Below are positions 25,434 through 35,161 of a stretch of DNA of 64,000 nt, piece after piece (the stretch's first letter is position 1; every line of letters starts with the position of its first letter). This stretch comes from Alphaproteobacteria bacterium (lineage in GTDB: Bacteria; Pseudomonadota; Alphaproteobacteria; JAEULC01): contig JADZDN010000171.1 of assembly GCA_020851015.1 (NCBI GenBank), positions 11,586-75,585 of the forward strand, given 5' to 3'. Below the pieces are notes generated by a model. The model ran no database searches. It worked only from the letters and a program-made list of their open reading frames with translations, and was not told where the DNA came from. Made by a program: the position numbers and the translations under genes.

Positions 25434-26605
25434 TGGGCGTCGCAGCGACGGCGCCGTCTGCCGGCCGGATCGGCATCCAGGGTCCGGTCGCGGACGCGCC
25501 GCGCGATAGCATCTTTCCCGCCACGAACGGCGCCCCCGCCCTGATCCTGGATGCGGTCGTCAAGCGCTACAGCAAGGACGTCGTCGTTGGGCCGGTGTCG
25601 CTCCAGGTGGGGGCCGGCGAGTTCCTGTCGCTGCTCGGACCGAGCGGCTGCGGCAAGACCACCCTGCTGCGATCCATCGCCGGGTTCGAGACCATCGCCG
25701 CGGGCCGAATCCTCGTCAGCGGCCGGGATATCAGTTCCTTGCCGGCGCACAAGCGCGGCGTCGGTCTGGTGTTTCAGAACTACGCGCTGTTCCCGCATCT
25801 CAGCGTCTTTGACAATATCGCCTTCGGCCTGCGCCTGCGGAGTTGGCGTCCGGACGCGATCGCCCAGAAGACTGCCGGCGCACTGGCGATGGTGGGGCTA
25901 GCGGGCGTGGAGAAGCGGACGCCGGGCGAACTCTCCGGCGGCCAGCAGCAGCGCGTCGCGATTGCGCGCTCGCTGGTCCTGGAACCGGAGCTGCTGCTCC
26001 TGGACGAGCCGCTGTCGAACCTCGATTTCAAGTTGCGGGTGCAGATGCGCTACGAGCTGCGCCAGATCCAACGCCGCGTGGGAATGACCTTCGTCTACGT
26101 GACCCACGACCAGACCGAGGCACTGAGCCTGTCCGACCGCATCGTCGTGTTGTCCCGCGGCCGCATCGCCCAGGAAGGCACGCCGGTCGAGATCTATGGC
26201 GCACCGCGCACGCGCTTCGTCGCCGACTTCATCGGCACGACCAACATGCTGCCCGCGACCGTCGAACGCCTCAACGGCGATGGCACGCTTGTCGCGCGGA
26301 TGGCCGGCGGCCCCAGCTTCACCGGCCATAGCCGCGCGACCCGCCGGGTTGGCGAGGCAGTGTCGGTCTGCATCCGGCCGGAATGCCTGGCGTTGGCGCG
26401 CGGCGACGAGGCGGACAGCAACATGCTGTCGGGCCACGTCGTAACCGAGACCTTTTGCGGCGATCGCACGGAAATCCGGGTGGCGATCGGCGAAGGGCAG
26501 GGCGGTCAGACCGTGCTCTACTACCAGACCGGTCGCCAGCCCGTACCGCCCACGCCCCGCCTGGCCTGCGCCATCGCCGACACGGTCATCCTGGGCGATG
26601 AGTAG
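25433..26605 (+). CDS. ABC importer ATP-binding protein (PotA-like, second hyu operon)
   Basis: 390 residues. An N-terminal extension of about 35 residues precedes the nucleotide-binding domain: Walker A GPSGCGKT, signature LSGGQQQR, Walker B LLLLDEP, switch His in THDQTE. A C-terminal TOBE-type domain follows (about 290-390). The annotated start overlaps the upstream stop (TGATG); a shorter start inside the extension cannot be excluded. It energises the permeases at 26598-28222. Confidence 0.87.
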   Translation: MGVAATAPSAGRIGIQGPVADAPRDSIFPATNGAPALILDAVVKRYSKDVVVGPVSLQVGAGEFLSLLGPSGCGKTTLLRSIAGFETIAAGRILVSGRDISSLPAHKRGVGLVFQNYALFPHLSVFDNIAFGLRLRSWRPDAIAQKTAGALAMVGLAGVEKRTPGELSGGQQQRVAIARSLVLEPELLLLDEPLSNLDFKLRVQMRYELRQIQRRVGMTFVYVTHDQTEALSLSDRIVVLSRGRIAQEGTPVEIYGAPRTRFVADFIGTTNMLPATVERLNGDGTLVARMAGGPSFTGHSRATRRVGEAVSVCIRPECLALARGDEADSNMLSGHVVTETFCGDRTEIRVAIGEGQGGQTVLYYQTGRQPVPPTPRLACAIADTVILGDE

Positions 26606-27446
26606 CGCCAGCCCGCGCCTGGAGCATCCGGTCAAGTACGCGCTGTTCCTGCCCTATGCGGCGATGATCTTCTGCTTCCTGATCGTGCCGATGGCGGGAC
26701 TGGTCGAGGTCAGCTTCCGCCAGCAGTCCTCGGTGCGCATCACGGGCCTGGGCTTCACGCTGGCCAACTACGCGCGCGTCGGCGACCCCTTCTATCTGGG
26801 CATCCTCTTCGACACGCTGCGCCTGGCGATGATCTCGGCGGCGCTGGCGGCGATCCTCGGCTATCCGCTAGCCTACGTTCTGGCGCGCAGCAGCGGCCGC
26901 GCCAAGACCGCCCTGATCGTCGCGGTCATGGTGCCCTTGATGACCAGCGTGGTGGTCAAGGTGTTCGGCTGGTACATCATTCTCGAGCCCAGCGGCGTCA
27001 TCAATACGCTGAGCCGCGCGGCGGGTTGGGGGCGCTGGAACTTGCTGCACAACGAGATCGCCGTCGTCGCCGGTCTGGTCGAATTCTCGTTGCCGTTCAT
27101 GGTGCTGTCTTTGTCGGCATCGATCGAGCGCATTCCGCGCAGCGTTGAAGAGGCGGCCGGCAATCTGGGCGCAGGCCCTTGGCGGGTAATGGCCCGGGTG
27201 GTGCTGCCCATGAGCCGGGCCGGCCTCCTGTCGGGCTACCTGCTGTGCGTTGGCGTGTCGTCCTCGGCCTATGTCGTGCCCGCGATCATGGGCGGCACGC
27301 GCGTGCGGATGGCCGGCCAGCAGATCTACGACGACGTGCTGGTCGGTTTCGACTGGCCGGCGGCCTCCGCCATGTCGGTGGTGCTGGTGGCGATCCTGTC
27401 GCTGATCTTCTATGCCGCCATGCGCATTGGGCCGAAGACGTCATGA
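26598..27446 (+). CDS. ABC importer permease (PotB-like, second hyu operon)
   Basis: 282 residues, overlapping the ATPase by 8 bp. About six membrane segments; coupling loop [21 protein letters not shown]. The first of two permease subunits; its stop overlaps the next start (ATGA at 27443-27446). Confidence 0.86.
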   Translation: MSSASPRLEHPVKYALFLPYAAMIFCFLIVPMAGLVEVSFRQQSSVRITGLGFTLANYARVGDPFYLGILFDTLRLAMISAALAAILGYPLAYVLARSSGRAKTALIVAVMVPLMTSVVVKVFGWYIILEPSGVINTLSRAAGWGRWNLLHNEIAVVAGLVEFSLPFMVLSLSASIERIPRSVEEAAGNLGAGPWRVMARVVLPMSRAGLLSGYLLCVGVSSSAYVVPAIMGGTRVRMAGQQIYDDVLVGFDWPAASAMSVVLVAILSLIFYAAMRIGPKTS

Positions 27447-28222
27447 CGCTGCGCGGTCAGCTTGCCATCATCGGCGTGCCGGTCATCGCCTTCATGCTGA
27501 TGCCGGTTACCGTGGTGTTGGGAATCGCCTTCGGCGAATCGCCGAACTTCGAGTTTCCACCCTCCAGCCTGTCGCTGCGTTGGTTCCATTCCTTCGTGGA
27601 GACGGCTGGATTCGCCAATTCCCTCTTTTACGTAAGTCTGCCGCTGGGAATTGCTTCGGCGGCCGCGGCGACGGTGATCGGGACGCTTGCGGCAATCGCC
27701 GCGGTACGATTCCGCTTCATCAGCAACCGGCTGATCGAATTGCTGTTCCTCACGCCGCTGATCTACCCGCAGATCCTGATGGGTGTCGGCTTGTTCCTGC
27801 TCTATGCGCGGCTCAACGTCACGCCGTCGCTGCTGACCTTGGGCATGGCGCATGTCTTGATCGGCTGTCCCTACGTGGTGCGCACGGTGATCGCGGGGCT
27901 GGTCGGGATCGATCCGAAGCTCGAAGAAGCGGCGCGCAATCTGGGCGCCTCGCCGGTCAAGGCCTTCTGGCTGACGACGCTTCCGCTGCTGCGGTCCAGC
28001 ATCCTGTCCGGCGCCATCTTCGCCTTCATCGTCTCCTTCAGCGACATCAACCTGGCGCTGTTCCTGTCGATCGTGAATACCGTCACGCTGCCGGTGCAGA
28101 TCATGTCGCAGATGCGCTTTGTCAGCGACCCGACGATCGCGGCGGCGGCGGCGCTGCAGATCGTCGTCATCAGCGCGCTGCTGCTGATCGTAAATCGGCT
28201 GATCGGACTGGTGCGCCCCTAA
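27443..28222 (+). CDS. ABC importer permease (PotC-like, second hyu operon)
   Basis: 259 residues from the overlapping ATG at 27443; the longer upstream frame is not supported. About six membrane segments and a coupling loop EEAARNLGASPVKAFWLTTLP. It is the last gene of the LacI-hyu-importer module. A hairpin between convergent genes follows about 160 bp downstream. Confidence 0.86.
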   Translation: MTLRGQLAIIGVPVIAFMLMPVTVVLGIAFGESPNFEFPPSSLSLRWFHSFVETAGFANSLFYVSLPLGIASAAAATVIGTLAAIAAVRFRFISNRLIELLFLTPLIYPQILMGVGLFLLYARLNVTPSLLTLGMAHVLIGCPYVVRTVIAGLVGIDPKLEEAARNLGASPVKAFWLTTLPLLRSSILSGAIFAFIVSFSDINLALFLSIVNTVTLPVQIMSQMRFVSDPTIAAAAALQIVVISALLLIVNRLIGLVRP

Positions 28223-28380
28223 GGGTCGGCCGGTGGCACGCTCTCGGCTTGCGTCGCGAGATTTGTGCTTGCCGCGCTACATGACACGGTTCGATCGAAA
28301 CCGCGCCGCCGAAGCGGGACTTTCGACTATGGGCAATTGGATTTCTCCAAGACCGCTCGCCCAAGACGAATAGTTCGGTG

Positions 28381-28401
28381 CCGCACCCTGTAGTGGTGCG
28401 G
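28381..28401. terminator. Hairpin between convergent operons, possible terminator
   Basis: A perfect 7-bp inverted repeat, CCGCACC and GGTGCGG, separated by 7 bases, in the 202-bp gap between convergent transcription units. No strong T-run follows on either strand, so termination strength is uncertain. Confidence 0.4.
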
Positions 28402-28424
28402 GCAAGCTACGACGCCGTTTTGCT

Positions 28425-29222
28425 TCATTGCGATATCGACCTCCTGCTTCCGATGGTGGCGACCGCGGTGAGGTAGGCCAGCGAGATGCAGAAGGAGGCC
28501 GCGGTGCCGCCATATACGCCCAGCATTGGAAACGTAATCGGGACACTGAGCAGATAGAGGATGATCGAGCCGACGCCGAGCGGAAAGTTGCGGACGATGG
28601 CGTGGGCGCTTGCGACCCCGTAGGTAAGGTGGATGATCAACAACGCAGGCAACAGGGTTGCCGGGAAGCCCGCCAGAAGTCCTGTCCATCGCGCTCCCAG
28701 CACCTCGGCCAATGCCACTACGCCAACGACAAGCGCCACCGCAAAGCTTCCGCGCACCAGCAAAATTCGTGGTGTATAGCGAACGGGGTTCGAAACCCGA
28801 ATGCTTGCTACCCGCCTCAAATACCAAGTGGAGAAGGCGATCGCGCAGAGCGACAAGATGGTGCCGGACAAGACCGTGAGGGGGATCGCCGCCAGGACGG
28901 CTGCCACCGCCATGAAGGCCGCGATGCCGCTCGTCGCGCCGAGCAGAGCCGAGTAACGCGCCGAATGAGCCGACGCGCGGTAGTAACCGATAACGAAGGC
29001 GATGGTCGCGGTGAACGAGGCGATTCCGTGAGGCGCGCTTTCGGCTACGAAGTCAACCCCTTTATCGAGGCCGACAAAGAGATAGACAAGCACGGCGTTC
29101 TGCGGCGCCCCAGCAACAATGCCGGCTACACGCGCACTCGCGCGCTCCGCGATCGCCGAGAGTCCCAGCACCAGGACCGCCGAGCAAAGTATCTTTGCGA
29201 TCAGCGGGGTCAGTGCGTCCAT
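28425..29222 (-). CDS. Polytopic membrane protein with internal repeat, unknown function
   Basis: 265 residues from ATG 29222 (an ATG at 29270 would add 16). Very hydrophobic with about eight membrane segments and only short loops. The two halves look related: ARVAGIVAGAPQNAVLV near the N-terminus and ARWTGLLAGFPATLLPALL in the second half are followed by similar helix patterns, suggesting duplication of a four-helix unit. No enzyme motif is visible. It follows the hopanoid-related operon on the same strand after about 100 bp and may be a transporter or lipid-related membrane protein; that is inference from location. Confidence 0.65.
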   Translation of the reverse strand: MDALTPLIAKILCSAVLVLGLSAIAERASARVAGIVAGAPQNAVLVYLFVGLDKGVDFVAESAPHGIASFTATIAFVIGYYRASAHSARYSALLGATSGIAAFMAVAAVLAAIPLTVLSGTILSLCAIAFSTWYLRRVASIRVSNPVRYTPRILLVRGSFAVALVVGVVALAEVLGARWTGLLAGFPATLLPALLIIHLTYGVASAHAIVRNFPLGVGSIILYLLSVPITFPMLGVYGGTAASFCISLAYLTAVATIGSRRSISQ

Positions 29223-29324
29223 TCGACCTGTCTGTGCGCCGCGTACGCTGATGCACCGATGGCACAGCATCTCGAGCCCGGCGTTTGCTCCACTTGATAC
29301 TGAACCCGCATCGGCGGGTAGAAG

Positions 29325-29957
29325 TCAATTGAACTTGGCCGTTTGGCGCGGGGTGATCGTGCTTGTCGTCGCATTGCGGCGCAGCCTGTAGGCCGTGACT
29401 AGAGCGAAAACCGGTCCGCCGACCGAGGCGCCGACGAGCAGCGGAAACAACCAGCCTAGCCAGGCGACCGGGGCAAACAGGTACATCACGTCGTCGAAGT
29501 CGAACCCGCCGAAGCCTTCGTAGGCCTTGGTGCCGTCATCGCGCGCGCGCTCCAGGTGCTCGGACCAGATCGAGGCCAGGCCGACCCCGATTCCGGCGGC
29601 GGCGCCCATCACGATGGTCCAATAGCCGAGAGGTCCATCGCGCAGTCCGATGCCGATCGCAAGGAAGAACAGGCCGTTGACCGCGACGTCGCAGGCATAG
29701 TCATAGGCATGGCCCCAGGCGCTGCTGGTCTTGCCGAGCCGCGCCAGCTCGCCGTCCGCCCGGTCGAGCAGCGCGGACAGGATCCAGATCCAGCCGGCCC
29801 AGAAATCGAATTCGCGCGTCCCGACGGCGAAGCCGGCGCAGGCCGCGAGGCCGGAGAGAAGGCGCAGCGTCGTCAGGTGGTTGGGCGTGACCGGGCTTCC
29901 CACGAGCGGACGCACGACCACGCGGACGATGCGATGACTCCATGAACCGCCGGCCAT
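29325..29957 (-). CDS. CDP-alcohol phosphatidyltransferase
   Basis: 210 residues with about six membrane segments. The complete family signature is present: D65, D68-G69, A72-R73, G82, D86 and D90 (LDRADGELAR, then GHAYDYACD). This metal-dependent site transfers a phosphatidyl or phospho-alcohol group from a CDP-linked donor to an alcohol. It starts 9 bp after hpnL ends and is the last gene of the tight hpnI-hpnJ-hpnN-hpnL operon. Candidate acceptors are a hopanoid head group, inositol or glycerol phosphate, or another polar lipid; sequence alone does not decide. Confidence 0.87.
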   Translation of the reverse strand: MAGGSWSHRIVRVVVRPLVGSPVTPNHLTTLRLLSGLAACAGFAVGTREFDFWAGWIWILSALLDRADGELARLGKTSSAWGHAYDYACDVAVNGLFFLAIGIGLRDGPLGYWTIVMGAAAGIGVGLASIWSEHLERARDDGTKAYEGFGGFDFDDVMYLFAPVAWLGWLFPLLVGASVGGPVFALVTAYRLRRNATTSTITPRQTAKFN

Positions 29958-29966
29958 GCTTCTCTC

Positions 29967-30977
29967 CTAGTGCCGATCCGCCGCGGGGCTGGTGCCGGTG
30001 ACGGCGGGTGGGCGCAGCGACCGCCGGTTCTCGACGATCTGCCAGGCGGCCAGGGCGGGCAGGCCCAGGACCAGTTCGCGGACCCGCTTCACGAGCGACA
30101 GCATCAAGCCGGCTTCGGGGCTCAGTCCGACAAGCCCGCCCAAGAGCATATAGCCGCCCTCTTGCACGCCCAGCGCGCCGGGGACCAGGAAGGCGGCGCT
30201 GCGCACGGCCTGGCCCAGGCTCTCGAGGATCAGGGCCTCGGCGATGCCGACCGGTTGCCCGAGCAAGCGCAGCGCCAGCCAGATCTCGCTGGCGCCGGTC
30301 AGCCAGGACAGGCCGTGCCAGAAGAAGCTCGTGGCCATCCCCCGGCGATCGCGATGCAGGCTGCGCGCGGCCTCGTGCAGCCCGGCGATGCCGCCGATCG
30401 ACGCAAAGCCGAGCCAGAAGGCGACCTTCTCCAGCGCGTTCTCGACCACGTAGAAGAGACCGAACCGCTGGGCCAGCGCGAAGCCGATCAGCGCCGGCGC
30501 GGTGACCGCTAGCCCGACCGCCAGCCAATGGACCGTGCCGTCATAGCCATGGTCGGAGACGAGCAGGGCAAGCCCGAGCAATCCGAAGAAGAACTGGGTG
30601 ACCACTTCCATGGTCATGTCGAGGACGCAGCCCGCCAGCGACAGATTGGCCTGGGCGCCCCGCTTGGCCAGGATATGGGCGCCGACGAATTCGCCGCCGA
30701 TCTGGCCGACCGGCAGCAGCCCGTCGATCGCCTCGCGGATCCATCGCGCCCAGAGATAGTGGCGCAGCGGCGCGGGCCAGGTCGCCCGCAGCAGCGCCCG
30801 CCAGCCAAGGCTGGAGCACAGCATGGGCAGCAGGTGCAGCAGGGCGACGGCGCCCAGGCCCCAGCCGATCGCGAACACCCCCGCCAGGATCGCGCCCATG
30901 CCATGGTAGGCGACGAGCAGGATCATGCCGGTGATCCCGGCCGACATGATCAGCAGCAGTCCGCGTCTGACCTTCAT
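29967..30977 (-). CDS. hpnL: HpnL-like hopanoid-associated membrane protein
   Basis: 336 residues, about eight membrane segments, related to the lysylphosphatidylglycerol-synthase membrane domain (UPF0104) family. Family-like segments include GEFVGAHILAKRGA, LESLGQAVRSAAFLVPGALGVQEGG and SLVKRVRELVLGLPAL. Its start overlaps the hpnN stop (ATGA at 30977-30974). In other bacteria the HpnL group co-occurs with hopanoid genes and is presumed to act in lipid flipping or transport. The name rests on this similarity plus the neighbouring hpnI, hpnJ, hpnN and hpnK. Confidence 0.75.
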   Translation of the reverse strand: MKVRRGLLLIMSAGITGMILLVAYHGMGAILAGVFAIGWGLGAVALLHLLPMLCSSLGWRALLRATWPAPLRHYLWARWIREAIDGLLPVGQIGGEFVGAHILAKRGAQANLSLAGCVLDMTMEVVTQFFFGLLGLALLVSDHGYDGTVHWLAVGLAVTAPALIGFALAQRFGLFYVVENALEKVAFWLGFASIGGIAGLHEAARSLHRDRRGMATSFFWHGLSWLTGASEIWLALRLLGQPVGIAEALILESLGQAVRSAAFLVPGALGVQEGGYMLLGGLVGLSPEAGLMLSLVKRVRELVLGLPALAAWQIVENRRSLRPPAVTGTSPAADRH

Positions 30978-33712
30978 GGCGATCGCATCGGCCCGGCGGT
31001 CCCGCCCCCGACCGCGCTGGGCGGTCTGCCCGCACCCGCAATTGCACCCGGCGCCGCGGCCCGGCGGCGCTGCTGCCTCCAGGCCAGAAGCGCAGGCAGC
31101 ACCGCCAGGGTGCACGTCACGGCCAGGGTCAGGCAGATCGTCAACAGCAGGCCCATGCTCGCGGTCCCGCGATGGCTCGACACCATCAGGCTGCCGAACG
31201 ACACCATCGTCGTCAGGGCGCTGAAAAGGACCGCGCGCGGCGAGCTTGTCGCCAGCAGCCGGTCGACATCCCCAGCCTCGCGGTAGCGCAGGACCAAGTA
31301 GATGCCGAAAGCGACGCCGAGCGTCAACAGTAGCGGAAGGGCGATGATATTGGCGAAATTGAACGACATGCCGGCGACGGCCATGATCGCGACGGTAAGA
31401 ACCAGGGCCAGAAGCAGCGGCAGCAGCACCTGCAGCGCCGCGACCAGACTGCGCAGAACGACAAGCAGCAGCACCGAGATCGCGGCAAGCGCGAGAAACC
31501 CGGCCTTGAAGAACGCATCGACGATCGCGTCGCCGCCCTGGAGCAAGAGGACGGGCGTATCGGTGGCATCCGGCGCGACTTGCTGGACGGCGTGAACGAA
31601 GCGGCGCAGCGCCGCGCGATCGGTCAGGTCCTCCTTCGGGAACACCTCCACGCGCGCGCGACCGTCCGCCGCCACATAGCGCGCACGGACGTCCTCGGGA
31701 ACGTCGGCCATCGCGGCCGGCCCGGCCCCCATGGCCAGCCGGAGGTCGTCGAGTTGCCGGGGCAGGCCGGCGAGCAAGGCCTGCTCGAGCCCGGCGATTC
31801 GAGCCTCGAAGCCGGATTGCGCCAGCATGCGCTCGACCCCGGCTGTCAGGCGTGTCGCCGCCGCCGCCAGCGGCGGCGCCAGCGATGCGCCGATCATGCG
31901 CTGCAGCGCGATGAGCATCCGCCCGGCCGCGGCACGGGTATCGTCGACGCTCGGTGCCGCGGCGGCCGGGCCCGGGTCCAGGACTGGCCGCATGAACAGG
32001 GCCGTATCGGCGAGAATGGGCAGCTTCTCGTCCTGCCGTTCGGGTATGAAGGATTGCACCGTGATCGTACGGTCGACCACCGCCAGCGCGTCCAGACGAT
32101 GGGCAAGCGCGACCGCGGCAGCGATGTCCGGCGCGACGACGTTGATCGCATAGGGCGACGTGCCGCCGTTCGCCGCCAGATCGACGTAAGTCTGGACCGA
32201 TTCCGCCTTGGGGTCGTCCAGTGCGATCGGGTCGAAATCGAAGCGCACCGCCGGCAGGGCGGCGAGCGCGGCAAGCCCGAGCGCCAGCGAACCGAGGCAG
32301 ATAGCGCGGCCGTGCCGGGTGACAAAGTACGACGGTGCCGTCAGCGGCACGTCCACGCGCTGGCTCCGGCCGGTCTTTTCCCGCAACGGACCCAGGTTCA
32401 AGAGCGCCGGCAGCACGGTCAGCGCACAGAAGGCGCCGATCGCCATGCCGGCGCCCGAGATGATCCCCAGCTCCGCCAGGCCGACATAGGCGGTCGGCAC
32501 GAAGGCCAGGAACCCGATCGCCGCGCAAAGCGCCGCCAGGCACACCGCGGCGCCGGTCGGCGCGGCCTGGCGGAGCGCATCGAGATTGTCGTTGCCGTTC
32601 GCCGCCTGCTCCTGGTAGCGCAAGCCGACCTGGATCCCGAAATCGACCGCGATGCCGATGAACATGACGGCGAAGGCAACCGACAGCAGGTTCAGATGCC
32701 CGATCGCCAGGGCGGCGAAACCTGCGGTCCAGGTGAGGCCGATCACCAGCGCCACGAGAATGGCGGCCATCAACCGCCAGGACCGCAGCCCGATATAGAC
32801 AAGGCCAGCAACGATCAGAAAGGACAGCAGGCTGGCCAGGCCGACGCCGTCCCCGACGCTCCTGAGCTCGTCCGCCCGGAGCGGAATTCCGCCAGTCAGC
32901 CGGACGCGGACGCTATCGGCCTGGGTGCGGTCGAGCCCGGCGATGGCTGCGCGGATCGCGGCGATGGCATCGTCTGCCAGCGACAGGCCGGAATAGTCGG
33001 GAATGGGCTGGGCCAGGATGAACCGCCGGCGGTCGGCCGGGTCGGACGCCTTGGGCTGCATCAGGTCGGACCAGTCGAGCCGCGCCGACGGGGCGCCCGG
33101 CGGGGCATCGACGACCTCGGCGATGCGCTGGAAGGGACGGACGAGCTGCGCCGGGTCCGTATCGCCATCGGCGACGCCGTCGGCCGCCTGGGTCAGAAGG
33201 TCGAAGAGGCCGCGCAGGGTCATGTCCTTCGCCAGCGTGCCCAGCAGCGGCTGGACGTCGGCGAGCCGGTCCGACAGGGCCTGCAGGTCGTCGACCGACT
33301 GGAACAGCAGCCCGTTCCTGCGGAAGAACGGATCGCCCTCGGGATAAAAGATGTGCCTGAACAGTTCGGGCTGGGCCCGCAGACGCCCGGCCAGGGCCGC
33401 CCCGGCAGCGTCGGCCTCGGCCGGCGTATCGCCGTCGATCACGACGACGATGTTGTCGCCGAGCTGGGGAAACGCCTTGTCGAAGCTCGCCTGGGTCTTG
33501 CGATGCGGCAGATCGGGCGACAGCAGGGCGTTGCTGTCGGTCTCCATGCCGAGATGGCCCGCGGCGTAGAAGGCCGCCGCGACGCTCACGGCGATCGCTG
33601 CCCCCGTCACCATGCGGGCATGGCGCGCGGCGAACGCGATCCACCCGGCCAAGGCACGGACAAACCGCGGCTCGGCGGCGATCGAGCCGCGCGCCGGTAG
33701 CTGGATGTTCAT
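30974..33712 (-). CDS. hpnN: HpnN-like RND/MMPL hopanoid transporter
   Basis: 912 residues. Classic two-repeat RND/MMPL architecture: a helix near residues 25-50, a large periplasmic loop, a five-helix block near 290-450 (including AVMFIGIAVDFGIQVGLRY), a second periplasmic loop, and a second five-helix block near 740-890 ending in a basic cytoplasmic tail. HpnN is known to move hopanoids to the outer membrane using the proton gradient. The length and the company of hpnI, hpnJ and hpnL support this assignment over a generic MMPL exporter. It starts 21 bp after the hpnJ stop. Confidence 0.83.
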   Translation of the reverse strand: MNIQLPARGSIAAEPRFVRALAGWIAFAARHARMVTGAAIAVSVAAAFYAAGHLGMETDSNALLSPDLPHRKTQASFDKAFPQLGDNIVVVIDGDTPAEADAAGAALAGRLRAQPELFRHIFYPEGDPFFRRNGLLFQSVDDLQALSDRLADVQPLLGTLAKDMTLRGLFDLLTQAADGVADGDTDPAQLVRPFQRIAEVVDAPPGAPSARLDWSDLMQPKASDPADRRRFILAQPIPDYSGLSLADDAIAAIRAAIAGLDRTQADSVRVRLTGGIPLRADELRSVGDGVGLASLLSFLIVAGLVYIGLRSWRLMAAILVALVIGLTWTAGFAALAIGHLNLLSVAFAVMFIGIAVDFGIQVGLRYQEQAANGNDNLDALRQAAPTGAAVCLAALCAAIGFLAFVPTAYVGLAELGIISGAGMAIGAFCALTVLPALLNLGPLREKTGRSQRVDVPLTAPSYFVTRHGRAICLGSLALGLAALAALPAVRFDFDPIALDDPKAESVQTYVDLAANGGTSPYAINVVAPDIAAAVALAHRLDALAVVDRTITVQSFIPERQDEKLPILADTALFMRPVLDPGPAAAAPSVDDTRAAAGRMLIALQRMIGASLAPPLAAAATRLTAGVERMLAQSGFEARIAGLEQALLAGLPRQLDDLRLAMGAGPAAMADVPEDVRARYVAADGRARVEVFPKEDLTDRAALRRFVHAVQQVAPDATDTPVLLLQGGDAIVDAFFKAGFLALAAISVLLLVVLRSLVAALQVLLPLLLALVLTVAIMAVAGMSFNFANIIALPLLLTLGVAFGIYLVLRYREAGDVDRLLATSSPRAVLFSALTTMVSFGSLMVSSHRGTASMGLLLTICLTLAVTCTLAVLPALLAWRQQRRRAAAPGAIAGAGRPPSAVGGGTAGPMRSP

Positions 33713-33733
33713 TGCGTCGGCGGAGCGACCCGA

Positions 33734-35161
33734 TCAGGCCGCGTTCCGACGCTCCGCCAGGAAGCGGAAGAACTCGACGCCCTCGCGCAGCCGCCGCTTC
33801 AGCATCTCTTGACTGCGCATCATCTCGTAGGTGATCTCGGCAATCTTGCGCGGCCGGAAATAGAAGCGCTTGTAGAACGTGCCGAGCGCCTCGAAAATCT
33901 CGCGCTGCGACAGGTGCGGGTATTCGATCGAGCTGACCTGCAGCCCGTCGGCGCTCACCAGGTGCTTGCCCGCGCTGTCGAGCAGCCAGCCGTTCTCGGC
34001 CGCCTGGCGATACAGTTCCGTGCCCGGATAGGCGGCGGCGAGCGACACCTGGATCGTATGGGGATTGATCTCCTTGGCGAAGCGGATCGTCTCCTCGATC
34101 GTCGCCTGCGTCTCGCCCGGCAGGCCGATGATGAAGGTGCCGTGGATGGTGATGCCGAGCTTGTGGCAGTCCTCGCTGAACCGGCGCGCGAACTCGATGC
34201 GCATGCCCTTCTTGATGTTGGTGAGGATCTGCTGGCTGCCCGATTCGAAGCCCACCAGCAGCAGCCGAAGCCCATTGTCGCGCATCACCTTCAGCGTCTC
34301 GTAGGGGACGTTGGCCTTGGCGTTGCACGACCCGGTGATGTCGAGCTTGCCCAGCAGCCGTGCGATCGCCTCGGCCCGCGGGCGGTCGTCGGTGAAGGGG
34401 TCGTCGTCGAAGAAGAACTCCTTCACCTGCGGGAAGTAGCTTTTCGCCAGCGCGATCTCGTGCGCTACGTTCTCCGGGCTGCGTGTGCGGTAGCGATGGC
34501 CGCCGATCGTCTGGGGCCACAGGCAAAAGGTGCAGCGCGACTTGCAACCCCGGCCCGTATAGAGCGACAGGTAGGGGTGCAGCAGATAGCCGATGAAATA
34601 GTCCTCGATCCGCAGGTCGCGTTTGTAGACCTCGGTGACGAACGGCAGGTCGTCCATCCGCTCGATCATCGCCCGGTCGGGATTGTGCACGTTGCGGCCG
34701 TCGCGGCGATAGCTGAGCCCGTCGATCGCGGACAGCGGCTTGCCCTCGGCGATCTCCTTCAGGGTATAGTCGAATTCCGTGCGGCCGACGAAATCGACCG
34801 CCGGCGCGCCGTCGAGCGAGGCGTCCGGCAGGACGGCGACATGGGGCCCCACCAGACCGATCAGGAGATCGGGGTTTGCCGCCCGGAATGCCGCCGCCAC
34901 CTTCGCGTCCGACGCGAAGGATGGCGTGCTGGTGTGCAGCACCAGCAGCTCGTATCCCCTGGCCAGCGGCAGGACATCGTCGAGCGAAAGACCGCGCGCC
35001 GGCGCGTCGACCAGCTTGCTGCCGGGTATAAGGGCCGCCGGTTGGGCCAGCCATGTCGGATACCAGAACGACCTGATTTCGCGCCGCGCCTGGTAGCGCG
35101 AACCCGCGCCGCCGTCGAAGCCGTCGAACGACGGCGGATTGAGGAACAGGGTCTTCTTCAT
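33734..35161 (-). CDS. hpnJ: HpnJ: radical SAM enzyme of hopanoid cyclitol-ether formation
   Basis: 475 residues from ATG 35161. An N-terminal cobalamin-binding-like domain (about 1-170, with the LHTSTPSF and GPHVAV region) precedes the radical SAM core. The iron-sulfur motif is C206-x3-C210-x2-C213 (GRGCKSRCTFC). Later FFFDDDPFTDD and LVGFESGSQ segments are typical of B12-type radical SAM proteins. HpnJ is the enzyme thought to convert a glucosamine-type group on bacteriohopanetetrol to a cyclitol. Its start overlaps the hpnI stop. Confidence 0.87.
   Translation of the reverse strand: MKKTLFLNPPSFDGFDGGAGSRYQARREIRSFWYPTWLAQPAALIPGSKLVDAPARGLSLDDVLPLARGYELLVLHTSTPSFASDAKVAAAFRAANPDLLIGLVGPHVAVLPDASLDGAPAVDFVGRTEFDYTLKEIAEGKPLSAIDGLSYRRDGRNVHNPDRAMIERMDDLPFVTEVYKRDLRIEDYFIGYLLHPYLSLYTGRGCKSRCTFCLWPQTIGGHRYRTRSPENVAHEIALAKSYFPQVKEFFFDDDPFTDDRPRAEAIARLLGKLDITGSCNAKANVPYETLKVMRDNGLRLLLVGFESGSQQILTNIKKGMRIEFARRFSEDCHKLGITIHGTFIIGLPGETQATIEETIRFAKEINPHTIQVSLAAAYPGTELYRQAAENGWLLDSAGKHLVSADGLQVSSIEYPHLSQREIFEALGTFYKRFYFRPRKIAEITYEMMRSQEMLKRRLREGVEFFRFLAERRNAA

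Noticed and set aside
30974..33712. Generic MMPL drug or siderophore exporter.
   Set aside because: Length and the tight link to hpnI, hpnJ and hpnL make HpnN the better call, though the fold is shared.
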